A stretch of DNA of 64,000 nt from Spirosoma arboris (GCF_009754945.1 NZ_WPIN01000001.1:496001-560000), one strand, 5' to 3'. Shown: positions 35,367 to 44,666, counted from the first letter of the stretch. Notes: generated by a model not told the origin, from the letters alone. Numbers and translations: made by a program.

Positions 35367-37463
35367 ATGAATTTCCTTTATCCTTCCTTCTTGTTTGGCC
35401 TGATGGCCATATCGGTTCCGATTGCCATTCACCTGTTTAATTTCCGGCGGACACGGCGGGTATTTTTCACGAATGTAGCCTTGCTTCGGAGTGTTCAAAC
35501 CGAGACCAAATCGTTTCGAAGGTTGAAACACTGGCTTATTCTGGCGTGCCGTTGTTTGTTTCTGGCATGTCTCGTACTAGCGTTCGCTCAACCGTTTATC
35601 CCTAGTAAAAATAAATTGGGTTTGTCGCGGCAGGGTGTTACGAGCCTATATGTTGATAACTCATTTAGCATGCAGAATGAGCGCAATACTAAGCGGTACT
35701 TAGATATTGCTACGGGTAAACTAGATGAATTATTGACGTTGTTTCGTAATGCGACGTCGCTTCAATTATTGACCAACGATTTTTCGGCGGCAGAGCAACA
35801 GGCTGGAACGGCTGAGTCGGTTCGCGATCGGGTTACTTCCATTCGCTTTGCTCATACGCCCCGTACGCTCGAAACCGTTTATCGGCGGCAGCGTAATTTG
35901 CTGAGTTCGCTTAATCCGGGTGGACGAAATCAATTGTTCTGGTTTTCAGATTTTCAGAAGAGTACTGCTGGTGATTTATCGCGACTAAAAATTGATACAA
36001 CTGATCGATTGTTTATTGTTCCTCTGGATGCGCAGGCCACTAAAAACGTATATGTTGATTCAGTCTGGCTAAGCACGCCCTTTATCCGGGAAATGCAGAA
36101 CAACAGCATTAACGTGAAGCTCAATAATGCGGGCCGAGAAAATGTTCGGAATCTTCCGATACGATTGTATTTAGATGATACGCAAACGTCTACGGCTTCG
36201 GCCGTGCTGGCACCGGGAGGTTCAGCAACAGTTTCGCTTAATTTTAACGTGACATCGAAAGGGTATCATCGAGGACGGATTGTGTTTGAAGACTATCCAA
36301 TCACCTTCGACAACCAGTATTTTTTTGTAATAGAAGCCTCTCCGGCAGTTCGAGTGTTGCATTTATATGAGCAACAGGCTGGTCCCTCGGGCCGGCCAAC
36401 AGGTTATGTGGATGCGGTCTACTCCAATGATAGCTTATTTGTCCATCGGAGTTTCAATGCCCAGAATTTCGATGTTGGGCAATTAAAAGAAACCGATTTA
36501 GTAATACTAGAGGGCGTGTCTGATGTAAACGGTACATTACGAACCGAACTGGAACGCTTTGTAAAACAGGGAGGAAGCTTAGCGATCATTCCGCCCACTG
36601 TACCTAATACAATATCATATCAGCCATTTTTGCAGACTTTAGGAGTTAGTAACGTACAAATACTCGCTTCATCCAGTACCACGCCAACATCCGTACCGGT
36701 GGCTGATCCTGACCGACGTACCCCTTTCTTCCGCGATGTGTTCCAGCAAAGCTATCAGTCTGAGCCGCTGAATATGCCAACAGCTGCTCCCGTCTGGCGG
36801 TGGAATGCTGGGGAACGGTTATTGACTTTACGCGATGGTAATCCATTGCTGACTCAGTCAAAAGCTGGTGGTACATCACCGGGGAGTGTTTATATATTCG
36901 CCAGTCCGCTGTCATCTGCTTATGGTAATTTAGCTGAACATGCTCTTTTTGTGCCGGTCATGTATAAAATGGCGGCCCTGAGCGTTCGGGCACAACGAAC
37001 AGCCTACTCCTTCGATGACAACCTGCTAACGATTCCTGTTAGTAACCCATCCGAACGCTCGGTATATAAATTGAAGCGTGACAAACTGGAAATTATTCCC
37101 GTGCAGCGGGTAGTAGGTAATCAACTTCTGCTCGAAATGCCCAAAAGCAACGAACTGGCGGCTGGTCAGGAAATTGAAGCAGGCTATTATGCCTTGTTGA
37201 ATAGTGAAGGAAAAACCGAGCGCTTGTTGGCCTTTAACCACGGCAATCAGGAATCTGCAATGGATTTTTATTCAGCCGATGAACTACGCCGAGCCTTCGC
37301 AAACCAGCCTAATGTAGAGGTGTTCGACAGTATTCAGGATGGTGATTTTGTACAGGTTCTGGAGCAGGAAAACTTAGGCAAAAGCCTCTGGAAATACTTC
37401 CTACTGGCTGCACTGGCGTTTTTGTTAGTGGAGGCAGGCTTAGTACGGTTTATGAAAGGCTAG
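35367..37463 (+). CDS. BatA-domain / von Willebrand-like membrane protein
   Basis: A 698-residue inner-membrane protein. The N-terminal BatA domain (MNFLYPSFLFGLMAISVPIAIHLFNFRRTRRVFFTNVALL) has two membrane segments and is followed by VTSLYVDNSFSM, a MIDAS-like DxSxS site of a von Willebrand A-type domain. A periplasmic beta-rich region comes next, then a glutamine-amidotransferase-like fold (LILEGVSDVNGTLRTELERFVKQGGSLAIIPP) and a C-terminal membrane segment. In Bacteroidota such proteins accompany MoxR/Bat aerotolerance clusters, but no MoxR gene is adjacent here. Role unknown. Confidence 0.85.
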   Translation: MNFLYPSFLFGLMAISVPIAIHLFNFRRTRRVFFTNVALLRSVQTETKSFRRLKHWLILACRCLFLACLVLAFAQPFIPSKNKLGLSRQGVTSLYVDNSFSMQNERNTKRYLDIATGKLDELLTLFRNATSLQLLTNDFSAAEQQAGTAESVRDRVTSIRFAHTPRTLETVYRRQRNLLSSLNPGGRNQLFWFSDFQKSTAGDLSRLKIDTTDRLFIVPLDAQATKNVYVDSVWLSTPFIREMQNNSINVKLNNAGRENVRNLPIRLYLDDTQTSTASAVLAPGGSATVSLNFNVTSKGYHRGRIVFEDYPITFDNQYFFVIEASPAVRVLHLYEQQAGPSGRPTGYVDAVYSNDSLFVHRSFNAQNFDVGQLKETDLVILEGVSDVNGTLRTELERFVKQGGSLAIIPPTVPNTISYQPFLQTLGVSNVQILASSSTTPTSVPVADPDRRTPFFRDVFQQSYQSEPLNMPTAAPVWRWNAGERLLTLRDGNPLLTQSKAGGTSPGSVYIFASPLSSAYGNLAEHALFVPVMYKMAALSVRAQRTAYSFDDNLLTIPVSNPSERSVYKLKRDKLEIIPVQRVVGNQLLLEMPKSNELAAGQEIEAGYYALLNSEGKTERLLAFNHGNQESAMDFYSADELRRAFANQPNVEVFDSIQDGDFVQVLEQENLGKSLWKYFLLAALAFLLVEAGLVRFMKG

Positions 37464-37980
37464 CGCTGATCCTTAGGTGCTATTTGATAAAAATTAGCCT
37501 TCGATGGATTGATAAGCTAGTTTCTGGCGGTTTTCAGGACTTTCCAGAAGCTACAGCCAAAATTCCTCTCTGGCTGTTCTGATAGAATGGCCGTTTCTGC
37601 GACCCCTTTCGTCGTTAACGCTTCCTATCCCGAATGCATTATTCTGAGGGTAAAATTAAGGTAATTAACTGATAGGCTTTATCTTACCTGTAAATAAGGC
37701 AGGCAGGAGCTTGAGGTATTGTTTGCGCCAGATATTTCTACGTGAAGAAAAATTAGATTTATCCAACTTTTCGTATTTTGGTAACAAAATCAGTTGGCCA
37801 ATGTGCTTTCTGGTTCTGCTTAGTTCCTTACCGTTCCCTTTTTGCCATATCGAAAGATTAATGGAAATGGATGTTACTGATGGTCGCTCACAAAGCCTAC
37901 CATCGGAACGAAATTGGAACGAATACTCAGTACAAATTAGAACCCATAAATGATGTTTAATATATTTCAACCTATTAACT
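37464..37980. other. Noncoding region upstream of an ECF sigma gene
   Basis: A 517-bp A/T-rich spacer. Short open frames on both strands (around 37711-37970) show no protein-like features. An inverted repeat, CCAACT...ATTTTG-GTAA-CAAAAT-C-AGTTGG (37763-37797), is the only clear structure and may be a regulatory hairpin. No RNA gene is recognised. Confidence 0.5.
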
Positions 37981-38535
37981 ATGCTAACTTTATGTTCAGA
38001 TGAGGAAGTGATTCGTCAGCTTTACCACAGTCAACCCAAGCAATGCTTCGAAATGCTTTATAAGCGCTACGTTGGCAAAGTGTACCGAAGGTGTTTGTCT
38101 ATGACTCGAAACCATGAGCTGGCTCAGGATTTTACGCATGACATTTTTCTGAAAGTTTTCGCTAAAATAGACGCCTTTCAGGAACGATCCAGTTTTTCAA
38201 CCTGGCTCTATGCCATTTCGTATAATTACTGTTCAGACCAGCTTCGACTGGCAAAGCGGCTTCCAGTTGACTCTCTAGACAATTTGTTGAAACAGGAAGT
38301 GCCAGACACAGGCGCAATTCAGCGACAGGATGAAATGATTCAATTGATCAGGCAGGCGCAGGAACGCCTGTCGGTAAAAGATCAGGCATTGCTACAGTTA
38401 AAATATGAAGATGGATTAACTGTCGAAGAAATTGCGGGATTGTACAATATTAAGGGCTGCGCTGTTAAGATGCGACTTAAGCGAAGCCGGGAAAGAGTAT
38501 ACCAATGGTGTACTCAACAGCCTGCTTATTGTTAG
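37981..38535 (+). CDS. ECF RNA polymerase sigma factor
   Basis: Sigma-70 family protein of 184 residues. Region 2 is visible as FEMLYKRYVGKVYRRCLSMTRN, HELAQDFTHDIFLKVFAKI and FSTWLYAISYNYCSDQLR. Region 4 is seen as RLSVKDQALLQLKYEDGLTVEEIAGLYNIKGCAVKMRLKRSRERVY, with a usable helix-turn-helix. No anti-sigma gene is adjacent; the following minus-strand genes encode small membrane proteins. A terminator follows 36 bp after the stop. Confidence 0.9.
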   Translation: MLTLCSDEEVIRQLYHSQPKQCFEMLYKRYVGKVYRRCLSMTRNHELAQDFTHDIFLKVFAKIDAFQERSSFSTWLYAISYNYCSDQLRLAKRLPVDSLDNLLKQEVPDTGAIQRQDEMIQLIRQAQERLSVKDQALLQLKYEDGLTVEEIAGLYNIKGCAVKMRLKRSRERVYQWCTQQPAYC

Positions 38536-38571
38536 GTATAGGCTATCAAAACGTACTGATTTATTGATTGC

Positions 38572-38607
38572 AAAGCCCGCTATGACACTTCATAGCGGGC
38601 TTTTGCT
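38572..38607 (+). terminator. Intrinsic terminator
   Basis: AAAGCCCGCTATGA and TCATAGCGGGCTTT form a 13-14 bp stem with a 4-5 nt loop, followed by TTTTGCTTT. It ends the sigma gene and lies just before the convergent small membrane-protein gene. Confidence 0.85.
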
Positions 38608-38617
38608 TTAGCCCTCA

Positions 38618-38995
38618 CTAGTTCACTAGTACATCATTCTGCCCGAGCAGCCCCTGCGTATTCGAATCAGTTGTGATTGTGTGTTGATCTGCTTCTATTG
38701 CCTGTGATTCCTGATTGCCAAAGGAACTGCCTTCGTCGCTCGATTTTATAATTGATGGTGTATTTTCAGTCCTGCTGACGCTCTGGCCAAAACTTTGTGA
38801 ATTTTTGTTGGTGGGAGTATGGACAATCTTAGCAGACAACAATGCGCCTAGAAATGTACAGCTAATCGACGCTAGAAAAACAGGTAGAGCCCACTTTAAC
38901 TGGTGCTGATAAAGAAAAGAAACTAAGCAAGCCAAAAGCAGCAAGGAAGTTATCAGTAAAAAGAAAGATAGAAATCGTAGTCCGGTTTTTTTCAT
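38618..38995 (-). CDS. Small two-span membrane protein
   Basis: A 125-residue protein of unknown family. The start is at 38995 (MKKTGLRFLSFFLLITSLLLLACL); an upstream ATG at 39073 would overlap the previous gene. Two membrane segments (about 8-28 and 36-58) are followed by a hydrophilic, Ser/Gln-rich tail without motifs (SQSFGQSVSRTENTPS). It lies 14 bp after the zinc-ribbon membrane-protein gene and is probably co-transcribed with it. Confidence 0.6.
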   Translation of the reverse strand: MKKTGLRFLSFFLLITSLLLLACLVSFLYQHQLKWALPVFLASISCTFLGALLSAKIVHTPTNKNSQSFGQSVSRTENTPSIIKSSDEGSSFGNQESQAIEADQHTITTDSNTQGLLGQNDVLVN

Positions 38996-39009
38996 AGAGA
39001 AGTAGAGTA

Positions 39010-39243
39010 CTAGACTGCATTGGACGTCCTCTTGCCTTCTAGTTGATAGAACCGTTTGCCGCAGGCTGTACAACGGTAGGCTTTGCTAGAGACGAACTTC
39101 ATTAGTCCAGCCCTCGCGGTGCGATCGGGATGGGGATTTCCACAGCTTGGACATTTCTTCTCAAGCCGAATTGTTCGAAAGACATAAATAAGACAAGCTA
39201 TAAAGGCGATGCTGCCAGCAGCGAGCAGAGCGAGAAAGTTCAT
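39010..39243 (-). CDS. Small membrane protein with zinc ribbon
   Basis: A 77-residue protein with one N-terminal membrane segment (FLALLAAGSIAFIACLIYVF) and a cytoplasmic zinc-ribbon made of KKCPSCG and RCTACGKRFY. The two CxxC pairs, 26 residues apart, are complete, which supports real coding despite the size. No specific function is recognised. It is the first of a two-gene minus-strand unit. Confidence 0.6.
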   Translation of the reverse strand: MNFLALLAAGSIAFIACLIYVFRTIRLEKKCPSCGNPHPDRTARAGLMKFVSSKAYRCTACGKRFYQLEGKRTSNAV

Positions 39244-39624
39244 GGTGAGAGGCAGTTACGGAGTTACTAAAAGTGGCTCTATTGGTCACAGAGACTACTT
39301 TATTAGTTTGAAGGTACTACTTCACTGCCACCAGAAAGATTAAAATCGGTCAAATTGATATTATATTAACTAAACGGCGATCTTGCCTTGTTGCGGCAGG
39401 TTATAAGCAGCGGGAAGAGCCATTTGAGGTAATCGGTTATCTATGGTTTGGTAACTATAGGAAAATGGATGTGATCGCTCATCAGTCAAAAGTCCATACT
39501 CATCTTTCCGATTCAAGTGATCGTCGCCTTTTAGTTTCGGGCTTCCTATGCACATGGCAACTTTGTCTCACCAGATCGCCGAAACGGTGCGGTCAAATGA
39601 GATAAACACTTACTAAAAAAAGCC
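39244..39624. other. Intergenic region without recognised gene
   Basis: A 381-bp spacer between a divergent small membrane-protein gene and the T9SS-like gene. A 61-codon minus-strand frame at 39370-39555 has no protein-like pattern. CAACTTTGTC (about 39559-39568) resembles a degenerate -7 element for the plus-strand gene. Nothing else stands out. Confidence 0.4.
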
Positions 39625-39984
39625 ATGAAAAAAATACTTATTCTGATGTTGGGTCTAGTAGCTAGTACCGCATCGTTTGCTCATCAATCAACTACACAAC
39701 CTGAAACCGCTCAGACCCGTCTGGTGATGACCAACGAGCATAAAATTAAACTCTACATTCAACCCCTGCAGACCAAAGCCCAGCTTGCAATTCAGGACGC
39801 CAACGGCCGATCGGTCTATACCTCAACGGTAGCCCTTCAAAAAGGGTTAAGTCAGCAATTCGACATTTCAGGCTTGAGTGCTGGTACTTATCACCTGACA
39901 ATCGCAACCGGCGCAGAGACGCTTACGAAGACGTTTGTAGTGCAGGCCAATCCCGATGAAAGCTTTATGGTGCAGGAATTTTAA
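39625..39984 (+). CDS. Small secreted protein with T9SS-like C-terminal domain
   Basis: A 119-residue exported protein. After a signal peptide (MKKILILMLGLVASTASFA) almost the whole chain is one immunoglobulin-like domain. It has the pattern of type IX secretion sorting domains: LAIQDANGRSVYTSTVALQKG, FDISGLSAGTYHLTIATGAETLTKTFVV. There is no cargo domain, and the chain continues for about 12 residues past the usual end (QANPDESFMVQEF). It may be a free-standing relative rather than a true sorting signal. Its 3' end overlaps the convergent NrtR-like gene by 4 bp. Confidence 0.7.
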   Translation: MKKILILMLGLVASTASFAHQSTTQPETAQTRLVMTNEHKIKLYIQPLQTKAQLAIQDANGRSVYTSTVALQKGLSQQFDISGLSAGTYHLTIATGAETLTKTFVVQANPDESFMVQEF

Positions 39985-40757
39985 TAGGTATGCACGATGC
40001 CCTGCTTCAAGGCATCCTCATAAGCTTCTTTCTCAAATTGATATAGATAAGGAGACCGGTGTGGACCAATAGCTCGTTGTTCTGCCAGTTTTTTGATTAG
40101 GCCCAGGGCAACGAGCTTTTTGGAAAAATTACGCTGATCCAGTTCTTTTCCCAGAATCGTCTCGTACAACGTATGAATTTCTGGAAGAGTAAATTTTTCG
40201 GGCAGCAAGTTATAGCCAATTGGCTGGTGATAGATCTGAAGCCGAAGCGTAGCTAACGCCTTTTCTACGACTTCACTCTGGTCGAATAAAAGTGGAGGAA
40301 CCTGTTTTACATCCCACCATTGGTAATCCTCGGTGAAAAAGTCAGTCCGGACACTAACCTTCGAATAATCGACTAAAGCGAAGTAGCCAACCGACAGCGT
40401 ACGTTCGAACAGCCAATTATCGTCGTTTACCTCAAGGCCATAATTTGCTCTGAACTCACTCGTACTTCGCTCTTGAAGTCGGTAGGGCGAATCACCAAAA
40501 ATGTGAAACTGTTGAAGAAATATAGACTCCAAACCTGTGCGCTCCTGCAAAATGCGATGGGCTGCCTGACTTAGGGGCTCTCTTCGCTGAATAAAACCAC
40601 CGGGCAATCCCCAGCCATTAAGTCCTTTCCATTTGAGGAGTAAAATCTTGAGTTGCTGATCGTGGTAGCCAAAAATGACCGGGTCGATACTCAAATGAGG
40701 CAAATAATGCCTATGGCCGTTCTTGACAAAGTCGTCGACTTCTTCTAGCGAATTCAT
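39981..40757 (-). CDS. NrtR-type Nudix-domain transcriptional regulator
   Basis: A 258-residue regulator with an N-terminal Nudix domain (about 20-160) and a C-terminal winged helix (about 185-250, HTLYETILGKELDQRNFSKKLVALGLIKK). The Nudix box is degenerate: GGFIQRREPLSQAAHRILQERTGL lacks the paired glutamates of active hydrolases, as in NrtR regulators that only bind a ligand. In Bacteroides a member of this family (AraR) controls arabinose use. Two palindromes CGTAAAATTTACG-like stand directly upstream (40779 and 40822), between this gene and the divergent sugar-dehydrogenase gene, which is therefore its probable target. Confidence 0.88.
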   Translation of the reverse strand: MNSLEEVDDFVKNGHRHYLPHLSIDPVIFGYHDQQLKILLLKWKGLNGWGLPGGFIQRREPLSQAAHRILQERTGLESIFLQQFHIFGDSPYRLQERSTSEFRANYGLEVNDDNWLFERTLSVGYFALVDYSKVSVRTDFFTEDYQWWDVKQVPPLLFDQSEVVEKALATLRLQIYHQPIGYNLLPEKFTLPEIHTLYETILGKELDQRNFSKKLVALGLIKKLAEQRAIGPHRSPYLYQFEKEAYEDALKQGIVHTY

Positions 40758-40778
40758 ATCATCAAAACTAAAAAAAAT

Positions 40779-40839
40779 ATTCCGTAAAATTTACGAATTA
40801 AGAAAAAGGCGCCCTATCTTTATTCCGTAAAATTTACAG
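40779..40839. promoter_or_regulatory. Two operator-like palindromes for the NrtR-type regulator
   Basis: ATTCCGTAAAATTTACGAAT (40779-40798) and ATTCCGTAAAATTTACAG (40822-40839) share ATTCCGTAAAATTTAC. The first is an almost perfect palindrome centred on CGTAAA-A-TTTACG. The copies are 43 bp apart, about four helical turns, in the divergent spacer of the regulator and the sugar-dehydrogenase gene. Confidence 0.7.
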
Positions 40840-40886
40840 TTTTGAGATTACTTCAATTTTTTCGATAAATAATCAATTACTTTTCG

Positions 40887-43800
40887 ATGCTACAGCTTCT
40901 TCCTAATTCCCTTCGTTGGTTGGTTGGAACAGCACTAGTCGGTCTGCTGTCCACTGGACTATGGTCGTATGTGGTTGTTAATGAACCGCCCCGTATCCTT
41001 GTGTTTAGCAAAACTGCCGCCTTTCGCCATGCATCTATCGGGGCGGGCCAACAGGCTCTGTTTAAACTCGGTAAAGAGCAAGGCTTTGCCGTTGACACCA
41101 CCGAGAACGCCAGCCGATTTTCCGAAGAAAACCTAAAACGCTACCGGGCAGTCGTTTTTTTTAGTACAACCGGCGACGTGTTGAACTCGCAGCAGCAAAA
41201 TGCCTTCGAACGCTACATTCAGGCCGGAGGGGGCTATCTGGGCGTTCATGCGGCTACTGATACCGAATATGACTGGCCTTGGTACAACCAACTGGCTGGT
41301 GCATGGTTTTCCAACCACCCCATGCCCGACAATGTCCAGAAAGGGACATTCGTTGTCGTAGATAAAAACAACCCGGCAACTAGTTTCCTGCCGGAGCGCT
41401 GGGAGCGGGAAGATGAATTTTATTCCTTCAAAAACATTAGCCCTGCGTTGCATGTATTACTAACCATTGACGAAAAGACTTATAAGGGCGGTACCAATGG
41501 TGATAATCATCCGATGGCCTGGTATCAGGAATTTGATGGTGGACGTTCGTTTTATACAGCGGGTGGCCATACCGATGCAACCTTCTCGGAGCCACTGTTC
41601 TTGCGGCATCTGGGGGCCGGTTTACATTATGTGATGGGGGGCGACTCACCCAAACCATTAGACTATACCAAGGCAAAAACGAAACTACTGCCCGACGAGA
41701 ACCGGTTTTCAAAAGTTGTGCTGGCCGAGAAGCTCGACGAGCCGATGGAGCTAGTGGTGCTGCCAGATAGCCGTGTGCTACTCGTTGAACGCAAAGGTGC
41801 TGTCAAACTCTTCAGCCCATCGACCAGTAAGCTTACCACGATTGCACATATTCCGGTAAACACTAAAGTGACCGATAAGGAGGGGAAAGTTGGCGAAGAC
41901 GAAGGCGGTTTGCTAGGAATAACCAAAGACCCACATTTTTCTGAAAATCACTGGCTTTACCTGTATTACTCGCCCGAAGGGTCAGCAGCTAAAAATATCC
42001 TGACCCGCTATGAACTGAAAGGAGATGAACTGGTACTCTCGTCGAAAAAAGTCATTCTGGAAGTAGCAACTCAGCGGGAAATCAGTGGCCATGCGGGCGG
42101 CTCGTTAACCTTCGATGCGAAGGGGAATTTATACCTGTCAACCGGTGATAATATTAATCCGCAGCAATCTAATGGGTATAGTCCGTCGGATGAGCGGCCG
42201 GGGCGGTCACCCTTCGATGCGCAGATGACCTCGGCCAACACGAACGACCTGCGCGGTAAAATCATCCGGATTCATCCTGAGGCCGATGGATCGTACACCA
42301 TTCCCGAAGGTAACTTATTTCCAAAAGGGACGGAGAAAGCCCGTCCTGAAATCTACACGATGGGCCACCGGAATCCGTTCCGAATTTCCGTAGACTCCAA
42401 AACCGGCTTCCTTTACTGGGGAGACATTGGTCCCGATGCCTCTCAGCCTAATGAGAAGCGTGGTCCCGCTGGTCAGGATGAGGTTGGACAGGCACGAAAG
42501 GCGGGTAATTATGGCTGGCCCTATTTTGTGGGCGATAATAAACCTTATCACCTCTACGATTTTGCTACCGGCGAGTCTGGTCCGTTGTACGACCCGGCCC
42601 AGCCCATCAATAAGTCGGTCAATAACACAGGGTTAAATCAATTGCCGCCAGCTCAGAAAGCCTTTATCTGGTATCCCTATGCCGAATCGAAAGAGTTTCC
42701 GCTGGTGGGTTCTGGTGGTCGTTCGGCCATGGCAGGTCCGGTTTACTACCGAGACCAATTTAAAGCCGCCAAGCGCCCTTTCCCAGATTATTACGATGGT
42801 AAACTCCTGACGTACGAATGGATGCGAGGCTGGCTGATGGCTGTTACACTAGATGCTTCCGGTAATTATAAGTCGATGGAGCGGGTAATGCCCAGCTACA
42901 AATTTTCCAACCCCATGGATATAGAGTTTGGGCCAGAAGGCGATTTGTATATGCTGGAATACGGCAGTGGCTGGTTTACCCAGAATGATGACGCCCGATT
43001 AGTACGTATTGAATACAACAGTGGTAATCGCAAGCCAATCGTTCAGGTAGCCACCTCTAAAAAAGGTGGATCGATTCCCTTCAAAGCTCGCCTTTCGTCG
43101 GCTGGCACGAAAGACTTTGACAACGATGCACTGACCTATGTCTGGACGGTAAAACCCACAGCAGGTGGCACCACCCGCACGTTCCGGGAGGCTAACCCAA
43201 CAGTAGCTTTCGACAAAGCCGGGATTTACAAGGCTACCCTGACGGTAACCGATACTAAGGGCGGCAGCAGTAGCCGGGCTATCGAGATTATGGCGGGGAA
43301 TGAAGAGCCTGTGCTTACGTTCGAAACCCAAAACAGCAACCAGACTTTTTTCTTTCCGGGTCAGCCCTTTGACTATGAGGTAAAGGTTACCGACAAAGAA
43401 GATGGTAGCCTCGCCAAGTCGGGCGCGACCCCAGGGAAAATCAAGCCGGAACAGGTCGCCGTTAACATCGACTATCTGGCCGAAGGCTATGACCTGGTCA
43501 CAATTGCTCAAGGGCATCGCAGCGCCGATGCAACCGCACAGGTAGGCAAAGGGCTTAGCCTGATAGAAGCCAATGATTGCAAAGCTTGCCATAGTATCGA
43601 GAAAAAGTCCATCGGACCCGCCTATCAACAGGTGGCGCTTAAGTACAAAGGCGATGCCAGTGCCGCCGATCGGTTAACTAAAAAAGTCATTTCGGGTGGT
43701 AGTGGCGTGTGGGGTGACGTAGCCATGAGCGCACACCCGCAACTGTCGCAGGCCGATGCCGGAATTATGGTTTCCTATATTCTGAGTCTGGCCGAAAAGA

Positions 43801-44666
43801 AACAGGCTGCGCCTTCGTTGCCTGTGAAGGGAAGCTATACCATGACTCTGCCTTCGAGCGACAAGGGCGAAGGCCGTTACCTAGTTCGGGCTGCTTATCA
43901 GGACAAGGGCAACGGAAGCATTCCGCCTATTACGGCAGAAAAAACACTGTTGTTGCGTAGCTCAAAAATGCCAGCCGGAAAAGCCGATAAGATAGATGGG
44001 GTCATGAAGTACGGCACTATTATCATAGCCTCGGTGAAAGGGTCCAGTATTGGGTTTAGTAACATCGACTTAACGGGCATTACTCAACTGAAATTTACAG
44101 CGTCGGCTCCCAAAGCTCAATTGAATGCAGCGGGAGGCACTATTGAAGTTCGGCTGGATGAACCAACGGGGAAACTACTTGGCGAAACGGTGTTTATTGC
44201 ACCGGCAGATGGGTCTAGTATGACCAATCTACCACCGCCGGTAATTGCAAAACTAGCTGAGGTGAAAGGCGTTCACGATGTATATCTGGTCTTTAAGAAT
44301 GATAAAGCCCCAGCCGGTCAGGCCCTGTTTGTGCTCATGGATGTGGATTTTCAAACGAGCCAATCGGCGATAGCCAGTACAAAGCCAGCTACAACACCAT
44401 CCAGTTCGTCCACTCAAAATCTGGATGCTTATGCGGGGAAATACAAAATGACAGGACTTCCTTTTGAGTATATCGAAGTGACAGCCAAAGAAGGTCATCT
44501 GTATATGAAGGCAGGCGAGAATGAATCGGTACTCACGCCAGGATCGGAAGCCGATGAATTCAAAGGCGCGAGTGATTCGGTTGTCAAATTCGACCTTGGT
44601 GCAGACCAGAAAGCTACGTCCATAACACTCAAGGTTCAAGGTATGACGTTCAAAGGAGTCAAATAA
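40887..44666 (+). CDS. ThuA / PQQ-type sugar dehydrogenase / PKD / cytochrome c / CBM fusion
   Basis: A 1259-residue exported multidomain protein. After a signal-like hydrophobic segment come a ThuA domain (about 35-250, VFSKTAAFRHASIGAGQQAL, GGYLGVHAATDTEYDWPWY), then a soluble glucose dehydrogenase-like propeller (about 265-690, EDEGGLLGITKDPHF, GHAGGSLTFDAKGNLYLSTGDN, MGHRNPFRISVD). A PKD domain (about 700-775) and a cytochrome c domain (CKACH at 898-902, axial Met947) follow. Next are a CBM6-like beta-sandwich (about 985-1160), a Ser/Thr linker and a C-terminal DUF3471-like module. It probably oxidises a carbohydrate at the cell envelope and passes electrons to its haem. It is divergent from the NrtR-type gene with operator candidates between. 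Confidence 0.9.
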   Translation: MLQLLPNSLRWLVGTALVGLLSTGLWSYVVVNEPPRILVFSKTAAFRHASIGAGQQALFKLGKEQGFAVDTTENASRFSEENLKRYRAVVFFSTTGDVLNSQQQNAFERYIQAGGGYLGVHAATDTEYDWPWYNQLAGAWFSNHPMPDNVQKGTFVVVDKNNPATSFLPERWEREDEFYSFKNISPALHVLLTIDEKTYKGGTNGDNHPMAWYQEFDGGRSFYTAGGHTDATFSEPLFLRHLGAGLHYVMGGDSPKPLDYTKAKTKLLPDENRFSKVVLAEKLDEPMELVVLPDSRVLLVERKGAVKLFSPSTSKLTTIAHIPVNTKVTDKEGKVGEDEGGLLGITKDPHFSENHWLYLYYSPEGSAAKNILTRYELKGDELVLSSKKVILEVATQREISGHAGGSLTFDAKGNLYLSTGDNINPQQSNGYSPSDERPGRSPFDAQMTSANTNDLRGKIIRIHPEADGSYTIPEGNLFPKGTEKARPEIYTMGHRNPFRISVDSKTGFLYWGDIGPDASQPNEKRGPAGQDEVGQARKAGNYGWPYFVGDNKPYHLYDFATGESGPLYDPAQPINKSVNNTGLNQLPPAQKAFIWYPYAESKEFPLVGSGGRSAMAGPVYYRDQFKAAKRPFPDYYDGKLLTYEWMRGWLMAVTLDASGNYKSMERVMPSYKFSNPMDIEFGPEGDLYMLEYGSGWFTQNDDARLVRIEYNSGNRKPIVQVATSKKGGSIPFKARLSSAGTKDFDNDALTYVWTVKPTAGGTTRTFREANPTVAFDKAGIYKATLTVTDTKGGSSSRAIEIMAGNEEPVLTFETQNSNQTFFFPGQPFDYEVKVTDKEDGSLAKSGATPGKIKPEQVAVNIDYLAEGYDLVTIAQGHRSADATAQVGKGLSLIEANDCKACHSIEKKSIGPAYQQVALKYKGDASAADRLTKKVISGGSGVWGDVAMSAHPQLSQADAGIMVSYILSLAEKKQAAPSLPVKGSYTMTLPSSDKGEGRYLVRAAYQDKGNGSIPPITAEKTLLLRSSKMPAGKADKIDGVMKYGTIIIASVKGSSIGFSNIDLTGITQLKFTASAPKAQLNAAGGTIEVRLDEPTGKLLGETVFIAPADGSSMTNLPPPVIAKLAEVKGVHDVYLVFKNDKAPAGQALFVLMDVDFQTSQSAIASTKPATTPSSSSTQNLDAYAGKYKMTGLPFEYIEVTAKEGHLYMKAGENESVLTPGSEADEFKGASDSVVKFDLGADQKATSITLKVQGMTFKGVK

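Noticed and set aside
37665..37970. Overlapping frames on both strands upstream of the ECF sigma gene
   Set aside because: Both lack protein-like patterns and overlap each other; the region looks noncoding.
39370..39555. Minus-strand 61-codon frame between the zinc-ribbon and T9SS-like genes
   Set aside because: No conserved pattern and no start context.
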